This document shows, piece by piece, positions 24,201-39,200 of a DNA stretch of 64,000 bases; the first letter of the stretch is position 1, and the number at the start of each line of letters is the position of its first letter. The notes under the pieces are model-generated. The model was given only the letters and a program-made list of their open reading frames with translations. It was not told the DNA's origin and did not search any database. The translations under genes were made by a program, and so were the position numbers. Origin of the DNA: Liolophura sinensis (taxonomy: Eukaryota; Mollusca; Polyplacophora; Chitonida; Chitonidae); assembly GCF_032854445.1 (NCBI RefSeq), contig NC_088300.1, positions 62,220,984 to 62,284,983 of the forward strand, written 5' to 3'.

Positions 24201-27200
24201 GTTTAGGCCTACAACCTTGTCAGTAATTTAATTCTACATGACTGAGATTTTCTAAAAGTCTGTGTATGCTGTTGTTGTTATTAGGAGGCAATTGAGGAGG
24301 ATAGAACCAACATCCATGGGGCGCTGCTCTCAGCCTTACCCCCAGGCAGTCACAAGGGCTTCGTACATTCCAGCCTTACCCCAGAGGATTGCATCAGATC
24401 CCAGAAAAGGCAGTCTATCATCTCACCGTTTGTCTCGCCAGCCTGTTCCATGGAGTTCTTAAACGCGTTAGATAGCAAACCTTTCCGTGAATTTGTTTTT
24501 AGTGCTTTGCCCATAGTTGTTCATCCAATCATTGTGTTACGCGTGATAGCTCATAAACTCTTTGGAAATATGATTCGCAGAAAGACCAAGCTTTCCAAGA
24601 CCCGCCTTCAACCACCCAAAGTACTTACGTCCGACTTCTGTCCCCCTCCCGTGCACTCGGACGAGTCAGATGATGATGGTCTAAAGGAAGCCAGCTTATC
24701 CAAGCGCAGAAAAGCCAGCAGTCTTCATGTACATATCGCAAGCCCAGCGAAGGAGACGATGCCTTCACAAGCCAAACCCGCTGCGGAGAAAGACGCGGCG
24801 AAGCTCAACACTACCAAAAGTAAAAATGGTACCACAAAACTTGCTCTGCGAGCCATCGGGGAGAGTTTGGTAACTCCCCTGGAGTTTAACATTGGGCAGA
24901 CCCTGGAAAGTCCGCCTTCTGATAATGGTGCTACGACTATCCTGCCAGAAAATGCAATCAAATCCAGCAGCTCTAAGAAACTGTTCAGGTGGTCCAGTAA
25001 GAAGCGGCTGTCCAAGTCCCATGTAAACGTGTCGGCAGTGCATCGTGACAGCATCGCTAGTCAGGGGAGCCAGCTGAGTCACAAGGGCTCCAGTTCCTCC
25101 TCTACACCTGACGTTGATGTCATAGCCTTCCAGCGAGAACTCATCAACCTGCCCACCTTTGTCATGGATACACCAAATGCAGATATTTCACCAGTATTTT
25201 CTCGCTCCAGCTCAGTCCCAGATAACTTGGCCAGTAGGGGCGGAATGCCTCCGTTGGACAGTAACGAATTGGTGCTACAATCTACTTGTAATTCAACTCC
25301 ACCGAGTGCTTTAGCAATACAGTCAGACCAGCTGCCCAGTCTGTGTGACTTGGTAAGCTTGCCTAAGTCCGGGTCAGTGGTGACCATCACCACCACAGAT
25401 GTGGACAGTCCGTCATTACCAACAGCTCAAATGGACAGTGATTCCGCCGACGAGAAAACCACCAATATTTTGGTTCATTTTGAGGCCCCGGCTTCTCCGG
25501 GTGGCTCCAGTCCGAGCCAGAGCCCCAACCATGTGTTTGAGTTCCCAAGTCTGCCTACAACCGGCAGTTTTAACATCAATCAGTTGTATCCAGGCAGGGA
25601 AAGTGCCCTGACGTCAGCAGCCAACCTCAGCCCAACGGGCACACGCCCTAACCAGTTAGCCCCCAACCAGTTGACTATCATGTCACCCACAACCTCCTCT
25701 CCCAGTGGCTCAGAAAAGTCACCTCAATCGGTGGCCCCCTATGCCCTTAAGTCCACGCCAGTGTCAAGCCCTACGGGGGACATCCCCCTCCCCCACAAGG
25801 GCATCATTAAGGTGATGGAGACTTGGATTAACATCTGTAAGTCAGACTTGGAATGTGGAAGTCTGATTAGTTCTGAGATGAAGGATTTCCTAACCAAATT
25901 GTCTGTGCTGGGTCATGAATATAAAGCTTGGTGCTACAAGATTAGCAACCTGCTTCAGTTAGAGGTAAGTACACATGGTATTGAGATCTCATAACCAGCT
26001 ACTGCACGCATTCCCACCCCTGAAACATATGCTTTACTCCAGGTAAATTCTCCTCATGATATTCATGGTCATTTGACAAGACAATCCGTGGAGTTCATTA
26101 GAAGGCAGCTACCAACTACCTGTACTTGCAGCTTGCTGCTGTCGGAAAAAGGTTGAGCAGGTAGCTGCCTACTTTGACCATAGTTCCTGGTTTACTTCAT
26201 TTAATTCACTGACAGGTAGCTGGCTACTTTAGCAGTCTTATATTCAAAAGATAATGAAAGCCCTTTCATCACATTATATGGTCAAGCTATCAGCATCCAT
26301 CTGTCACTCACCTCAGACCCCTTACACCAACCCACACCCTCACTCACCCTAAAGGCCTATCACGCCCAGCTACCCTGTCACAGTGCATTGATCAGCTTCC
26401 CCAAGCCCAATACACCAACTCAGACCCACAGCCACCTTAAAGGGCAACCCTATAACAATCCATCAATCGGCCAACCTCAAACCGAACAGAATCAACCCAC
26501 ACACACAGTAACCCTAGAGGGCAACCACACCCAGCCACCCCATCACAATCCATCAGTCAGTCAACCTCAAATCCAATACACCAACCCACACCCTCTGTCA
26601 CCCTAAAGGGCCATCACACCCAGCTACCCAATCATAATCCGTCAATCAGCCAACCTCAACACCAACAGTCAACCCACACTTACAGTTACCCTAAAGGGCT
26701 TTCACACCTAGCTACCCCATCACAATCCATCAAATCCAATACACCAACCCACACCAGAGCTCTCACAACCAGCTACCCCATTATTAGGGCTATCACACCC
26801 AGCTACCCACAGTCAATCAGACAACCTCAACCCAACAGAACCCACACCCACAATCACAGAAAGGGCTGTCACACCCAGCTGCCCCATCATAAGCCATCAA
26901 TCATCCAACCTCAAACCCAACAGAATCGATATCATTGAGCCAACCCTCACTTACATTTACCTGGCCCGACTGTCATCGTACATTATAGACCAAGATGGCC
27001 TACATATATTCGCCTCAGAAAAGTGCATTACACAAAATAACCTTGTGCAATTAGACAACATCTATACAGCTCAGCCATAAAGGTACTGTTACAATTACAA
27101 GCTTGCCACAGACCATTGCTACAGCACATTGTGTCCATATACACGGGGAATACAGGCTGTTCACACAAGTAAACAGAAAGCCAGATTACCCACCAGAATT

Positions 27201-30200
27201 GCATGCTGTTATTGATCAGTGTATTGACATCCTGACAAGTGTCAAGTGTGCAGAGAAAACTACTGCTCCACTCCTTTATATTTGTATAATGCAGAAGTAG
27301 AATTGATAAATACCTGCTACACTGTGCACAGGGATCTGGAGTTAAGGGGAGATAATTATGATCTATTTCTCCCAGGAGGTAAACATTAAAGCACTCAGCT
27401 CAGTCATACTGTTTATGTTCTACTAGGACCCTGACGAAGCCAATAAATCCTCGGAGAGTGTTGATGGCTCTGACAATGTCCACACCCAGTATAGAAAGGT
27501 ATGTCAGTCATTTACATATATCACCAGGAAATGGGGTAGGGAATTGACAGGGGTGTAGGGGAGAGGTGACAAGCCCAAGGAAATATGGAATAAAAAGGCC
27601 AAGCATGTGGAGTAAGAGTTGTGATTAACAGTTGTTATGTGTCATTCGTCAACACTGTGATATTAACTGTCTTGCATTATTGACATTTCAGTTGCCTACA
27701 AACCTACAATACATGTATCTACATTAGCAGCCAAACTGAATGTTTGTCACTTGTATATTTTATATTCATTGTGCATGCCATACTTGCACTTAAAGAAATA
27801 AATCTTCTTCCCATTATAATGCTTGTGGGCATCACTCGTGACATATTCTTGACTACTGTGTAAAACAACAATCAAGATAAAGACATAGAATGAAATAAGA
27901 CCTATATTGTACACAAGTAAAAAAAAAACAACTGAGAAATTATAACACATGTTGTGATGTGTCTACAGAGGTAACTGCATATCATATGTGTTTATGTGCA
28001 CATAATGATATAAGATCAACATTGAGCACTGCAGTTCAGTGATCATGTAATACCAGATCTCATGTTGGATCTATTTGAGTGGCTTTAGGTGGCTAAAAGT
28101 TCTGGCATTATAACACAGTGAATACCTAGAACAGAAAGGGTACTGTGTGTACGTATGTAGATGTGTATGTACTACATGTATGAGGGATCGGCCATTAGCA
28201 CAGAATGATATTGAGTCTTTGGTCGATTCCGAACAAGTAACATTACCATGGTAGCCGTAACTTTAAATCTGTTAGCGTCACTCTAGTTCCTGAAAGGTTT
28301 GTAGGCTACTACCAGGATATCAGTACAATGGATGGCTTGATTTAGATTCATTGCTTGTTTGTTTTCAATTTTAATTTTCATGGATATACATCTATATTTG
28401 ATGTTAGTGATACTAATTGTAAAACATCATATTCATGCACTTATGTTGCTCTTTATAAACTGTATATTGAAAGTCTGTTGAATGACACATGCATCAGTAT
28501 GGTAAATGACCAAAAATTTTGTCTAAAGATAGCATTTTTGTAGGCAAGTACATATTATAAAATATTGCTTTTGGCCTTAAAATATATATGTTTCTAGAAG
28601 GATATTAAACAAACTTGTAAACACCTTTCTAAGATCAGTAAAACTATTGGGATTTGGCCAAATGTGCAACTTAGTCATACAATGTAATAAAGTTAAAATA
28701 AGATGTTATCTGTGGATGGAAATTCAAATGTACCTGGATGGAATTGCTTCAGTGACAATTCCCATCTACCAATACAGTGCCCCTGTCAGTCAAACCATCA
28801 ATGATACCTTGCTTAGAGACAGACTACAAGGGTTTAGGTGAAACAGAGACCTTTCTATATCTAGCATATTTCTTATACATGCATGGTATGTCAGTTTAAG
28901 TCAATTGAATGACCCCCAAGGACAAGGAACTGGAGTCTATATATGGAAGACTTAAGTCATGTAAATGCAGAATATTTGCAACGGATATACATGTAAGTAC
29001 AGGTGTCTTCATTTAGAGGATGCAAAACAGTAACTAATGTTTCTGTGGCTGATTATGACCTACATTCGACCCACCAATTAAGGTTAATGCTCGTGTGTTT
29101 CAAGCTTGACCTGTACAAATATTTCTCATCTGTGGTAAAGTCAGAGAAAGGGGGATAACTCTTACTGACTTACAAGAAACTGCTTTCTCAGCCTCACCAG
29201 ACAAGGAGTATGAAGATAGATATCATGTAGTAGCACTGTTTTTGCTGCTTGAGACTCGATTCACGTCTTCTGTAATAAATAACAGTAATTGTGTGAAATC
29301 TCTGTGGGAGGTCATACTTAGTGTCTATTCATAGATTAAACCTTCATGGCCTCAGGCAGTTTAACTTTCTTTCCAGCTGTAAAGCAGGTTTTAAGAAAAT
29401 CTTTTCAATCATATTTTTATGATATCTTATAATAAAGTCATGTGGTGGTTCACTTATATGTATATATAGGTGCTTTTTAAAAAAAAAAAGAAATCATTCC
29501 ACTTGTACTTTTGTTTCATTCAACATGTGCTAAATATGGTGAGTTTGTTAGATTTACCGAGGTTATGGTTGAAGGGTTCAGGCTTACTTTCTCACTTCTG
29601 TTTGCACCTACTTTTACTTGTAGTTAATACATACATGGAAATGTACGTGTATGTTGCCTGGTCTTTATGGCCCTGATGATGTGAGTGAGGTGTCTTTCCT
29701 TAACTTCTATATTAATTACCATGTACTAATATGTATCATCATTCTTCAAAAGTTTAAGTCTCATTGGTGTACATATATATAGAAATATGATGGTTCAAAC
29801 TTGAAAGGTCTGTCAGCAACCTGCGGATGGTCGTGGGTTTCCCCCGGGCTCTGCCCGGTTTCCACCCACCATAATGCTGGCCGCCGTCGTATAAGTGAAA
29901 TATTCTTGAGTACGGCGTAAAACACCAATCAAATAAATAAATAAATAAAATAAATAAGTTCAGACTTGAAAATATACTTCTCAGTATTTTCCTTTTGGGA
30001 GTTCACCATATTTTCATCATAATACCACTCTGTTCATAGCAGGGTTTGTTAAGATTATCTGAATATGTTTTTTAAGCTTTTTAATAGCTACATGTATGCA
30101 CTTAGAGCTTGATAAAATTTGATAAAGATTTTATAGACCGTACTGAATTTTGATATTAAACTGCTGTCTCGTCTACATGTACATATGCATCTTCTTCTTG

Positions 30201-33200
30201 GAAAGTAAGGATTTACTCAAATTCAGATGAATGCATTTTGTAAGAACATTATTGATATCATAAGTCAAAATGTGTCATTAATAATACTTAATATTAGCTG
30301 GTCAGGACATTAAGTTTGCAATTTTTTTTTAATATATATATAAAACAATATCATTTGTGACAGCTGTATCTACTTGTCCATTTCATGTCAGACATTGATC
30401 AACTAGCATATGAAACCAGAATTCATTTGCTTCAGAATCCTACGTGTACCATACGTGAAGCAACATTGACCCAGTTTTGTGGGGTGAACAAGACTGGTGT
30501 ATTGTCGCATTTCTTAACACCCATAATTGTGTGCAGACCCTTCAAATGTCATTTAAAATAGCATTATTATATCGCATATGGGGTGAATGGATTCTTGCTA
30601 TTGAAACGTATATATTAAATATTGGTCCAGAGTCCTCTGATTTGGGAGAGTGGTTTCCCACCAAGTTAGCATCGCTCCCACATAATGGTGTGTCAGTTTA
30701 TACTTTTAAGGCCTGATAGAAAAAAAAAAAAGACTTGTACATGTAGCTTGGAAAGCGGGTGCCTGGTTTCTATTGTTGTTTAGATAACATTAAGCTGCCA
30801 CTGGCCCAGATTTGTCCAAGTCTGTGTCAGAGAGGTTTAGTGGTATGGGCTGATTGCCTGCAGACCTCAGGGTGTTCTTACTGCCACCAGATGTGTCTGT
30901 CCCAATGTTCTTCTCCCACCCCAGAGGTCCCTCAGGCTGACTCAGACGGCCCACACAGCCATAAGACTTACATACACCAGATAGTATATTAACACACCTC
31001 CCAGTGTTGGGACGTATACAATCAGGATTTGTACCCCTTCAGGATAGTTGGCAAGGTTTTCGCAGCCATCATTTCAAGGTACGTCCCATCATCATCGCGC
31101 CCTAGCATTGATCGTGAACAAAAACTTTGGAATTGGAAAAATGGACAGGCCTTATTGTTTAGTGTAGGTGTTGCAGGGCAGGCAGGTACCCATAGGGCAC
31201 TTCAGAAGTTTGATAACGCTAACTTTGGTCAGTAATGGTCTATTTGTGCCTTAAAATGACACTTTTTCGTTAATATTTGGAAGGGCGTGATCATCAGGGT
31301 AATCATAGTATTCCTCTCATTAGTTTAACATAATACACAAATAGTGTAACTCTGAAATACGAAAGGCTCATTTTGATAATTGCAGCTCTCCGGATGGTGG
31401 CAATTTAAAATAAAGTGCCAAATTCAAAATCAGCCTGTCTTTTTTCAAAGTTACACTACTCACTGCATCCTTGTGTCAGTATCAGAATCTGGGGTTGCCT
31501 ATAAATTAAGTTTTAAATACCATTTTATAATATTTCACAACTTGTTAATTTTTAGATTTGTGTCATATATGACCTTCAGAGCTCAGACTATAGCACATGT
31601 TCCTCACATCTCCAATGATGCTGCGTAGGCTAAAGTGTGGTTTATAATATGTGATTTTAGATCCAAATGCTGGTAGGGAGATCCAGTGTAACTTGTCATC
31701 TTTATCAGGACAAATCAGTTATTATCCATATAACACTTAACATGGCATCACCACAAATGAAGGTAGTCCTCTAGTAAAAACTGCAGTTGCTGAACTTTAT
31801 TTTTGAATTGCTGTATAAATATATTATGGATTTGTTCCTACTGAAAAGCTGTTTGCCATCCTATGGCTATATCATCTTGTTGGTTAATAAGGGCTGCATG
31901 GTACAGGCTATTGTTTCTTCTTGGTTTGAAATATATGTACAATATTTGTTAAATGATTACAATGCAGCATTTTGATATTTGCATGTAAGTTTATTTTAAG
32001 TAGCCTTCATTTTGGAGGCTTCAAAATGGATGCCCCAGGATGGTGGCTGGAATCTTTGAATCAAAGTAACTGTGTGTAAAAAAATATTTTAGAGTGGCGT
32101 CTATATTCCCAAAACCTTGGTCTAACTTTTTCCTTTAATATACCAAAACTTGAAAGTGAGTAAGTATGTGGCTTGCCACAATCAGAATGTCAACTTATAC
32201 CCTGTCAGTAAAGCATGTGTATGTGTGTATTAAATACTATCTCTGATGGTGGGTTATGATACATGTATTTTGGACAAAATTATGAAATTGTGATTATAGT
32301 TACTGCATGAAGATCTATTTGATTGGATTTGTCGTCCCGTTGGTCAGTTATTATATATTTTAGACAAAGTTATGAGATCTTGATCGTATCAAACTAAATG
32401 TATATCTATTGGTTTTAATTTGTCTTCCCTGTGGTGAGATATTATACTGTAGACAAAGTTATGACATCTGGAACATATCAGACTGCATATACATTCCAGT
32501 ACATGTATATCTGTTTGTTTTGTCTAGTCTTTCTCATAGTTATTTATTGTGTTTAGACAAAATGCTGAATTGTGAGCATATAAAACTATATTTCATTTTT
32601 TTCTGAAAATTTCCTTGTTTAATTGACAAGGCACCCACATGTTTTTTTCCCTTACTACTAAGGTACTAGTGTATATACGCCACATATCACACACGCTCGT
32701 GTATCCTACATGTAGGTATGTACATATATTCTATAATTAGTCATCTTGTACAGCATATGGGGTATCATACATAACCACACAGTATTTCTATATTAAAAAC
32801 AAAATGCTTGAGTGAGTGAGTGCTTGGGGTTTAACGTCGTACTCAACAATTTTTCAGTCATATGACGACGACAAAATGCTTGAGAAAAAAACTTGTTATA
32901 ATTATATACCTCTATTCCACCCATACATTAACTAAGTTTAGTAATCTCACATGTGAGAATACATGTGTTGAATACTTTTGTTGTGTTTATATGTGTGTAT
33001 ATGCATTGCTATTCGTGTTATGTCTAATTTTACCACGGTATGTTTGAGCTGCTGATGAAGAGATATCATACATGCAACCATGCAACCCTCAGGGTCAAAG
33101 CATGTGATATCTCCCACACAAGACAAGCTGGTGAGAGCTTACGAGAGCTAAAATCTGCATCAATATGCGTACACATACCATTGAGCACAGTAATATGACC

Positions 33201-36200
33201 ATCTGTCATGATACTGACATTGCAGCTTGATAGGGAAACTCGTCTCATTATCAACTCTCAGAGCACTGCTTTAATTGTGTGAGATTCATGTATACACATG
33301 CACGTGTACATGTTAAGGGCACTAGAAGTAACCAAGTAGATTGCAGGTGAAACATACATGTAGGGACAGTTTGGTGATTGATAAACTGCCAGACTAACTG
33401 TATATCTTTAAAATGCTAATTTTACCAGAATGTAAAATTTGTGTGTGCTGAATTCAATTTTGTTTTGTTGATGATTGAAATTATAGGATACATTATTGTA
33501 GGAAGTCTTTGTTTTTCTACAGTTGCATTATTTTTGTGTGTTCATTTCTTCACTTTTTTTCCTTATATATGAAAGCCAACTGCAGGTGTGGTTTAGTATT
33601 ATGTAGCCACAGGTAAGTTTTTAGAGTTGAGACTTCAAAGGGATGAAAGGGATACAGAATCGATTCTGACTGGCTGATGTGAGAGATAGGCAATTCTAGG
33701 CTTTGCTGTGCCTAAGCTGAGTTTTAGGTATGGCAGATTTATTCGAACGTGATGTAAATAGCTGCAAAATAGCTGCAAAATTTAACCCAGGAAACCCTAT
33801 ATTCACTGTTAGCCAATCAGCATCGATTCTGTATTTGTTTCAGTTCAAAAATTCTTGTGTATAGTAAGTTATTAGAAATTGAGTGTTTGAAGTGAGAAGG
33901 GTGTATCATTACCCTATAGGATACAATTGTATCCACATTTTTGTGAAGATTTATTTATTTATTTGATTGGTGTTTTACGCTGTACTCAAGAATATTTCAC
34001 TTATACGATGGCGACCAGCATTATGGTGGGAGGAAGCCGGGCAGAGGGAAACCCACGACCATCCGCAGGTTGTTGGCAGACCTTTCCACTTATGGCCGGA
34101 AAGGAAGCCAGCATGAGCTTCCTATAATAACTGACTCACAGCGACGGCATTGGTGAGAGACTCCTGGGTCATTACGCTGTTCTAGTGCGCTAACCAACTG
34201 AGCCACGGAGGCCCCCACTTTTATGAAGAACTGAAGACTTTAGCTTCACCATTCCAAGATATATGCCTTATAAAATGAATGAAGACATGAATCGTTTGGG
34301 TTTTGTGCCACGTTGGAACATTTATATTTTGGCGATGTCCCGGCGAAAACATAATGTAATTAGGAAACGTTATAGCTTTTATGACAGAAGAATGAAAATG
34401 GTAATTTTCTTTATATCAAGGGGTATACTCAGGCAGTTATTTTTCTTTTCACCTGTAGTGATCTATTTATATCAATATCCTACTTGTGAGTTGGGTGAGG
34501 GGTGAGGTGAATGCGACACCTGAAAAGTCACGGACATTAGGCGAGGGCATCAGTGTACAAGCACGTGTTTTTGCTTGAGTTAAGCTGTACACTAACAGAC
34601 AGGTGTACATATAGCTGGTGTTAATGACATATCTATCGAGCTCTCGTCTGTATAATACCTGTATAAGTCTCTTACGATGTTTGCCAGCTGTATCAGTGAT
34701 GTGTAATGTCACACCTGAGGTGTGATGTTTGACTAGCCGAGTCTGTAAAACAGCAGGTGGAAATTTGACTGAATACCCACTTGAATCAGTTTCAAACTGC
34801 TCAGCCCAGGGACTATATTACGCACATACCACACATATCAACGGTGATATGAGTAAAGGCAGCTTACATCACTTCTGTCAGCCGTGAGTCATGATCAGCT
34901 GGATACACAGATATGGCGTAAGAACAAATAATTCTGTTTCACGTAGTATCTGGTGATGACTTTATCTTTTTGTACCTATCACATAATTTTATCTTAACAT
35001 AAACCGTTCAGTTTATCCTTCTGTGCAGTGAGACCTGTAGGCGTATGTTTGTAATAATCTGATCTGATCTGTGCATATATTTGTGATTACTGTATTTCAC
35101 ATAAGGTTTAGTATCTTTTAGGTGACACATTTTGCTTGGAGTTTTTTTGTGAAGTTTGAGTAATTTATTATCCAGTTTCTCTTTTCTTAAAAAACAAAAA
35201 TTACATGTAAGTGTTGACATCAAAAGTATCAATTTATTTAAAGGAGAAAAAAATTTAAATATCAATCAAATAACAGTGAAATGATTATGCATTTCCTGGC
35301 TTGATGATTGGGAAACCGGAATGTTGGACGACGTAGTTTCCGAGTTTACACGAACAAGCCAGCAGTTTTAACGACTTGCATTGGCTAAGAAGCAACACAC
35401 CCCCAGCATAAATTACAGGATGTTAAAGATGGAGGAGGCTTTGGCGTATTCAGGCTTTACGTGTATGGCGAGGAAAAATCGCGAAATTATGCAGCAGGTA
35501 CCATCAGATAGCAAAAAATGTGATCTTTTCAGCCTATAGTGTCTTGTTTTTAAGTTTTCTTCTCCTTTAAAGACCTTTATGTGTTTCTGAAATATCTTTG
35601 TTGCTTACTAAACCTTAGGTGAAATACTATAATTTGAAACTGTGGAAGCTTGCATGGAACATGGTAGACAGTGTATTAAAGAGGGGAATATATCGTGTTG
35701 ATGATAACACTGTAATATGACCTGCACTTTAAATCTCAGTGCTCTAAATCGTAAATACCGGGGTTTTTTTTGGTTCATCGAGCAATTCATAACGCAAGTT
35801 AATAATAGTCTTAACAGAGAATTGATGGTATTTATAATTGTTAAATAAAATGTTCCGTCGTGATTGTGATAATTTTGTTGTGATCATGATATCAAAAATG
35901 CATTAGGAGTTGATAGCGGAGTTGTTCGGTTCAAAACCATTAAGCAAATTGATTGATACAATCATCTATGCAAGCGGGTGATTTGTTCAAGATGCCGATT
36001 TACATCGATAATGCCTTCATAAATAATTTTGCCCATCAGAAAGAAATCAGTGAGAGCCATGGGAAAAAAAAAAGGAAACAAAAAGAGAATGTGTATGAAG
36101 GATGGTGTCAATTAAGACTATTCTAATGTGTGAACTTTTATTAATGTGTGTGTGTGTGTGGTGTGCTAAGTTATGAGGGAATGTGTCTGGTAGAGACCTG

Positions 36201-39200
36201 ATGCTCCATACTGATGAGCGAGCTGGCTCATACCTCTGATGTACAATTAACAGGCTGCGTGAGCTGGCACAGCCTCAGGGGATTAGTAGGCTAATCCAGA
36301 GATCAAATAGACACAGCAGATCAGCAGAGAAATATGATTGATAGTCTGGTCTGGTGTTACCTAGTGTATATCCATTGCTATGTTGTTAACTCTTGTATTG
36401 CAAAGAAAATAAACATACCTTGGCAACTGGGTTTTAATTATTTTCTTTTGCAAAGTCAATTTGTAGAAGTAATATATAAGATTCTACATTGAACAGGTGA
36501 TTCCCAAAATGTCTCTGGAAGTTTATTTACTCTGACATTTTGCCCATGGCCAAATTATTTAGTTTATCTAATTGTATGAGTTTTAGTGATCTTAGAAAGG
36601 TGTGTTGAGGTTTGTGTAGAGGCTAGGATATCTGTCATCCTAATGGGAAAATGTAAGCTTCAGTACCAACAGTAGTATTTTATGACTTTTATTTACTTAA
36701 AAAAAAACCACACTTTTTGGACGAACTGTTTGCCTGATAAGCAAATACAGTTCATGTATGCATTCCCAAAAGAGCAGAACTGAAGGATTACCGGTACAGT
36801 CAGTCTCATTGTTAACTTTAATTTATCTTCTATATCTTAGAAGCATGGACGTCTTTTTTTTTTTTTTTTTTTTTTTTTTCTAGTCGACACAGTTCATGCA
36901 CATGTATAGATCTACCGTATACATGTAGGTATTACTAGAGTTTTTCACCCGAATTCTTTTGAAATGATTTTGAGCTCAGAATAATATACTTATCGGTGTG
37001 GTCAGTGTAAAGCCGCTGTGAAGCCTGTGAGTGGGGGAAGTGCACACATGTGATTGAACTGATTGTCCTTCTTCATTCAGCCCCACACCATGGGGTTAGG
37101 CCTTAGTGTGGCTGGGGTGGGTTGGTGAGGCGGTGATTTCTATGGACTCCTACACTCTACACACAGTGAGTCACTACAGGGCATTGTTGTTTCTGGCACA
37201 GGATAGCCCTTTCTAAAACTATTTATGTGACATTTCTGTATCCCCTAGCCCCAATGCAAAGGCAAATTCCTAAGGTCTTTTTCTCATGGCTGCAGCCAGA
37301 TTATCTTCTCCCTGATAGAAGAAATAAACTTTTATCTCAGCTAAATCAGCTGTGTTCATTCGCCCTCCTCTTGCACCAGTGACTGACTATTAACCCGGTT
37401 TTGTAGCCATTCTCGGCACATTAGCCTGCTGCCTGTATATAATCTGTTCAGCACATGATAAGGAAGCTGTTTAACTTACTAGAGGGGCTGGAATATCATT
37501 TGTATACCAAAAGGTGCATTATCCTTTATACAAGTAATCATAACTCTTGAGGGTAGGGAGTTAAGATTACAGCTGCTCTCAAACCTCTCCCACAAGGCAG
37601 AATGTTGAGGGTTGATCATTAAATACCCTGAAGAACAGGTACCCATGCACGTATGGCACTTAACTGTTATGACCACATTGTGAGGAGGCTGATATATAAT
37701 GGATATTAACGCCTCTTCAGAGGTAATGTTGTGGACTTTATCTGCGGTCAGGCTTGACCTATGTTGCTCTACTGTCAATTTTATACTGATTTTTGTATAC
37801 TCCATAAATCGCCAGAAGACATTGTAAAAATATACGATCACCTTTACCTCTCAAACTTTACCTGTCAAGCCCTCCTGAAAACTATATACATGCTCGTGAA
37901 CCAGTTGTGTTGACCGTAGAGTTCCTGTACGCTTACAGTATTTCAAATAGTAACCTTAATAGTTAGTTTGGAAAGATTACTGAAGTTACACCTCAGTGAC
38001 TGGACTTTGGGTCATGAGCAGTCAGGTGTTCTACAAATGAACTGACAGTTTTGTGTTCATTCTTTAAAGTAATGCTGGGAAATTAAATCCTGACAGTTCA
38101 ATGAAAATCTTGTCTTGCAGTGGTTTCAAAATCTAGTCATTTTGTAAAATACATTTTTAAAATTTATTTGTCTATTTTTTTGGTCATTTTTTGGATTATT
38201 AACTTCTATGATAATTGTTCGGTGTAAACAAGCACACAACCTTGGCACACTGCTGCAACATCTACCATTTGAATGTAGATGCTCACATTATTTGAGCACT
38301 GGATCTGCAGTGGTTGATTGCATATATAAGTACAGGTGGTGTGTCTGTTAAGTCAACATGCTCTCTCAGACACAACTGACTTGCTGTCTCTCACATGCTG
38401 ACCCAGACTGTCACTATGCCCTATACTAAGGTTTGAGGGACCATGGTGGTCATATGAACTGGATAATAGAAGTGCTGTCCTGTATTGATTCAGTTCTGAC
38501 CAGGACCCTACATGTATATAGTATGGTACTGTGGGGGGTGAGGACATATGAACAGGTGAAAACTGCAGGTAAAGTACAGGTATATGTAATCATATTTATC
38601 TATTTGTCAGGTAGATCACAGGATTTTAACATGTATTTACTCAGTGGTATCCTAGTTAGAGATATTATATTATAGCTACATATACTGTACACATATACAT
38701 ATGGTATCATTTTAAGTTTGTGGCAATTGATTACCCCTCTGCAGTCACCCTCCCATTTACAAGCAGGTGTACATGTATATGTACCCTTGATCAGTTGTCA
38801 GCATGACAGTATGAGTTTGAACTGTGTCTAGTATACATGTACAGACAAGAAAAAACAAGAAAACTTTCGAAGAACGAACTAATCAAACTTCACAAAAAAC
38901 TCTTAAGCCCCACAATAAAGTGGATGAATGAGTCAGGATCAAGCAAAATGTGTCAGTTAAAAATGCTAAACTTTAAGTGAAACACAGTACATATATATAT
39001 ATCATTCATGTATGTGAATGAATGTATGAATGATTATGGTTCATGTATGTGAAGCTAAATGCTTGATTACAGCACAACTGCTGGCAGTTGTCAGCAGAAT
39101 TAAGCCCTTGATTCCAAATTTGTATACTGCACATACATGGTAATAATTCCCATTTTGTCAAATAGCTCAAAGTAAAATTACTCAGGAAAGATTATTGAAG

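Noticed and set aside
30780-30990. Possible Cys-rich exon in intron 6
   Set aside because: The frame is open for 77 codons and somewhat GC-richer, but I found no good acceptor and donor pair in the right phase and no recognisable domain.
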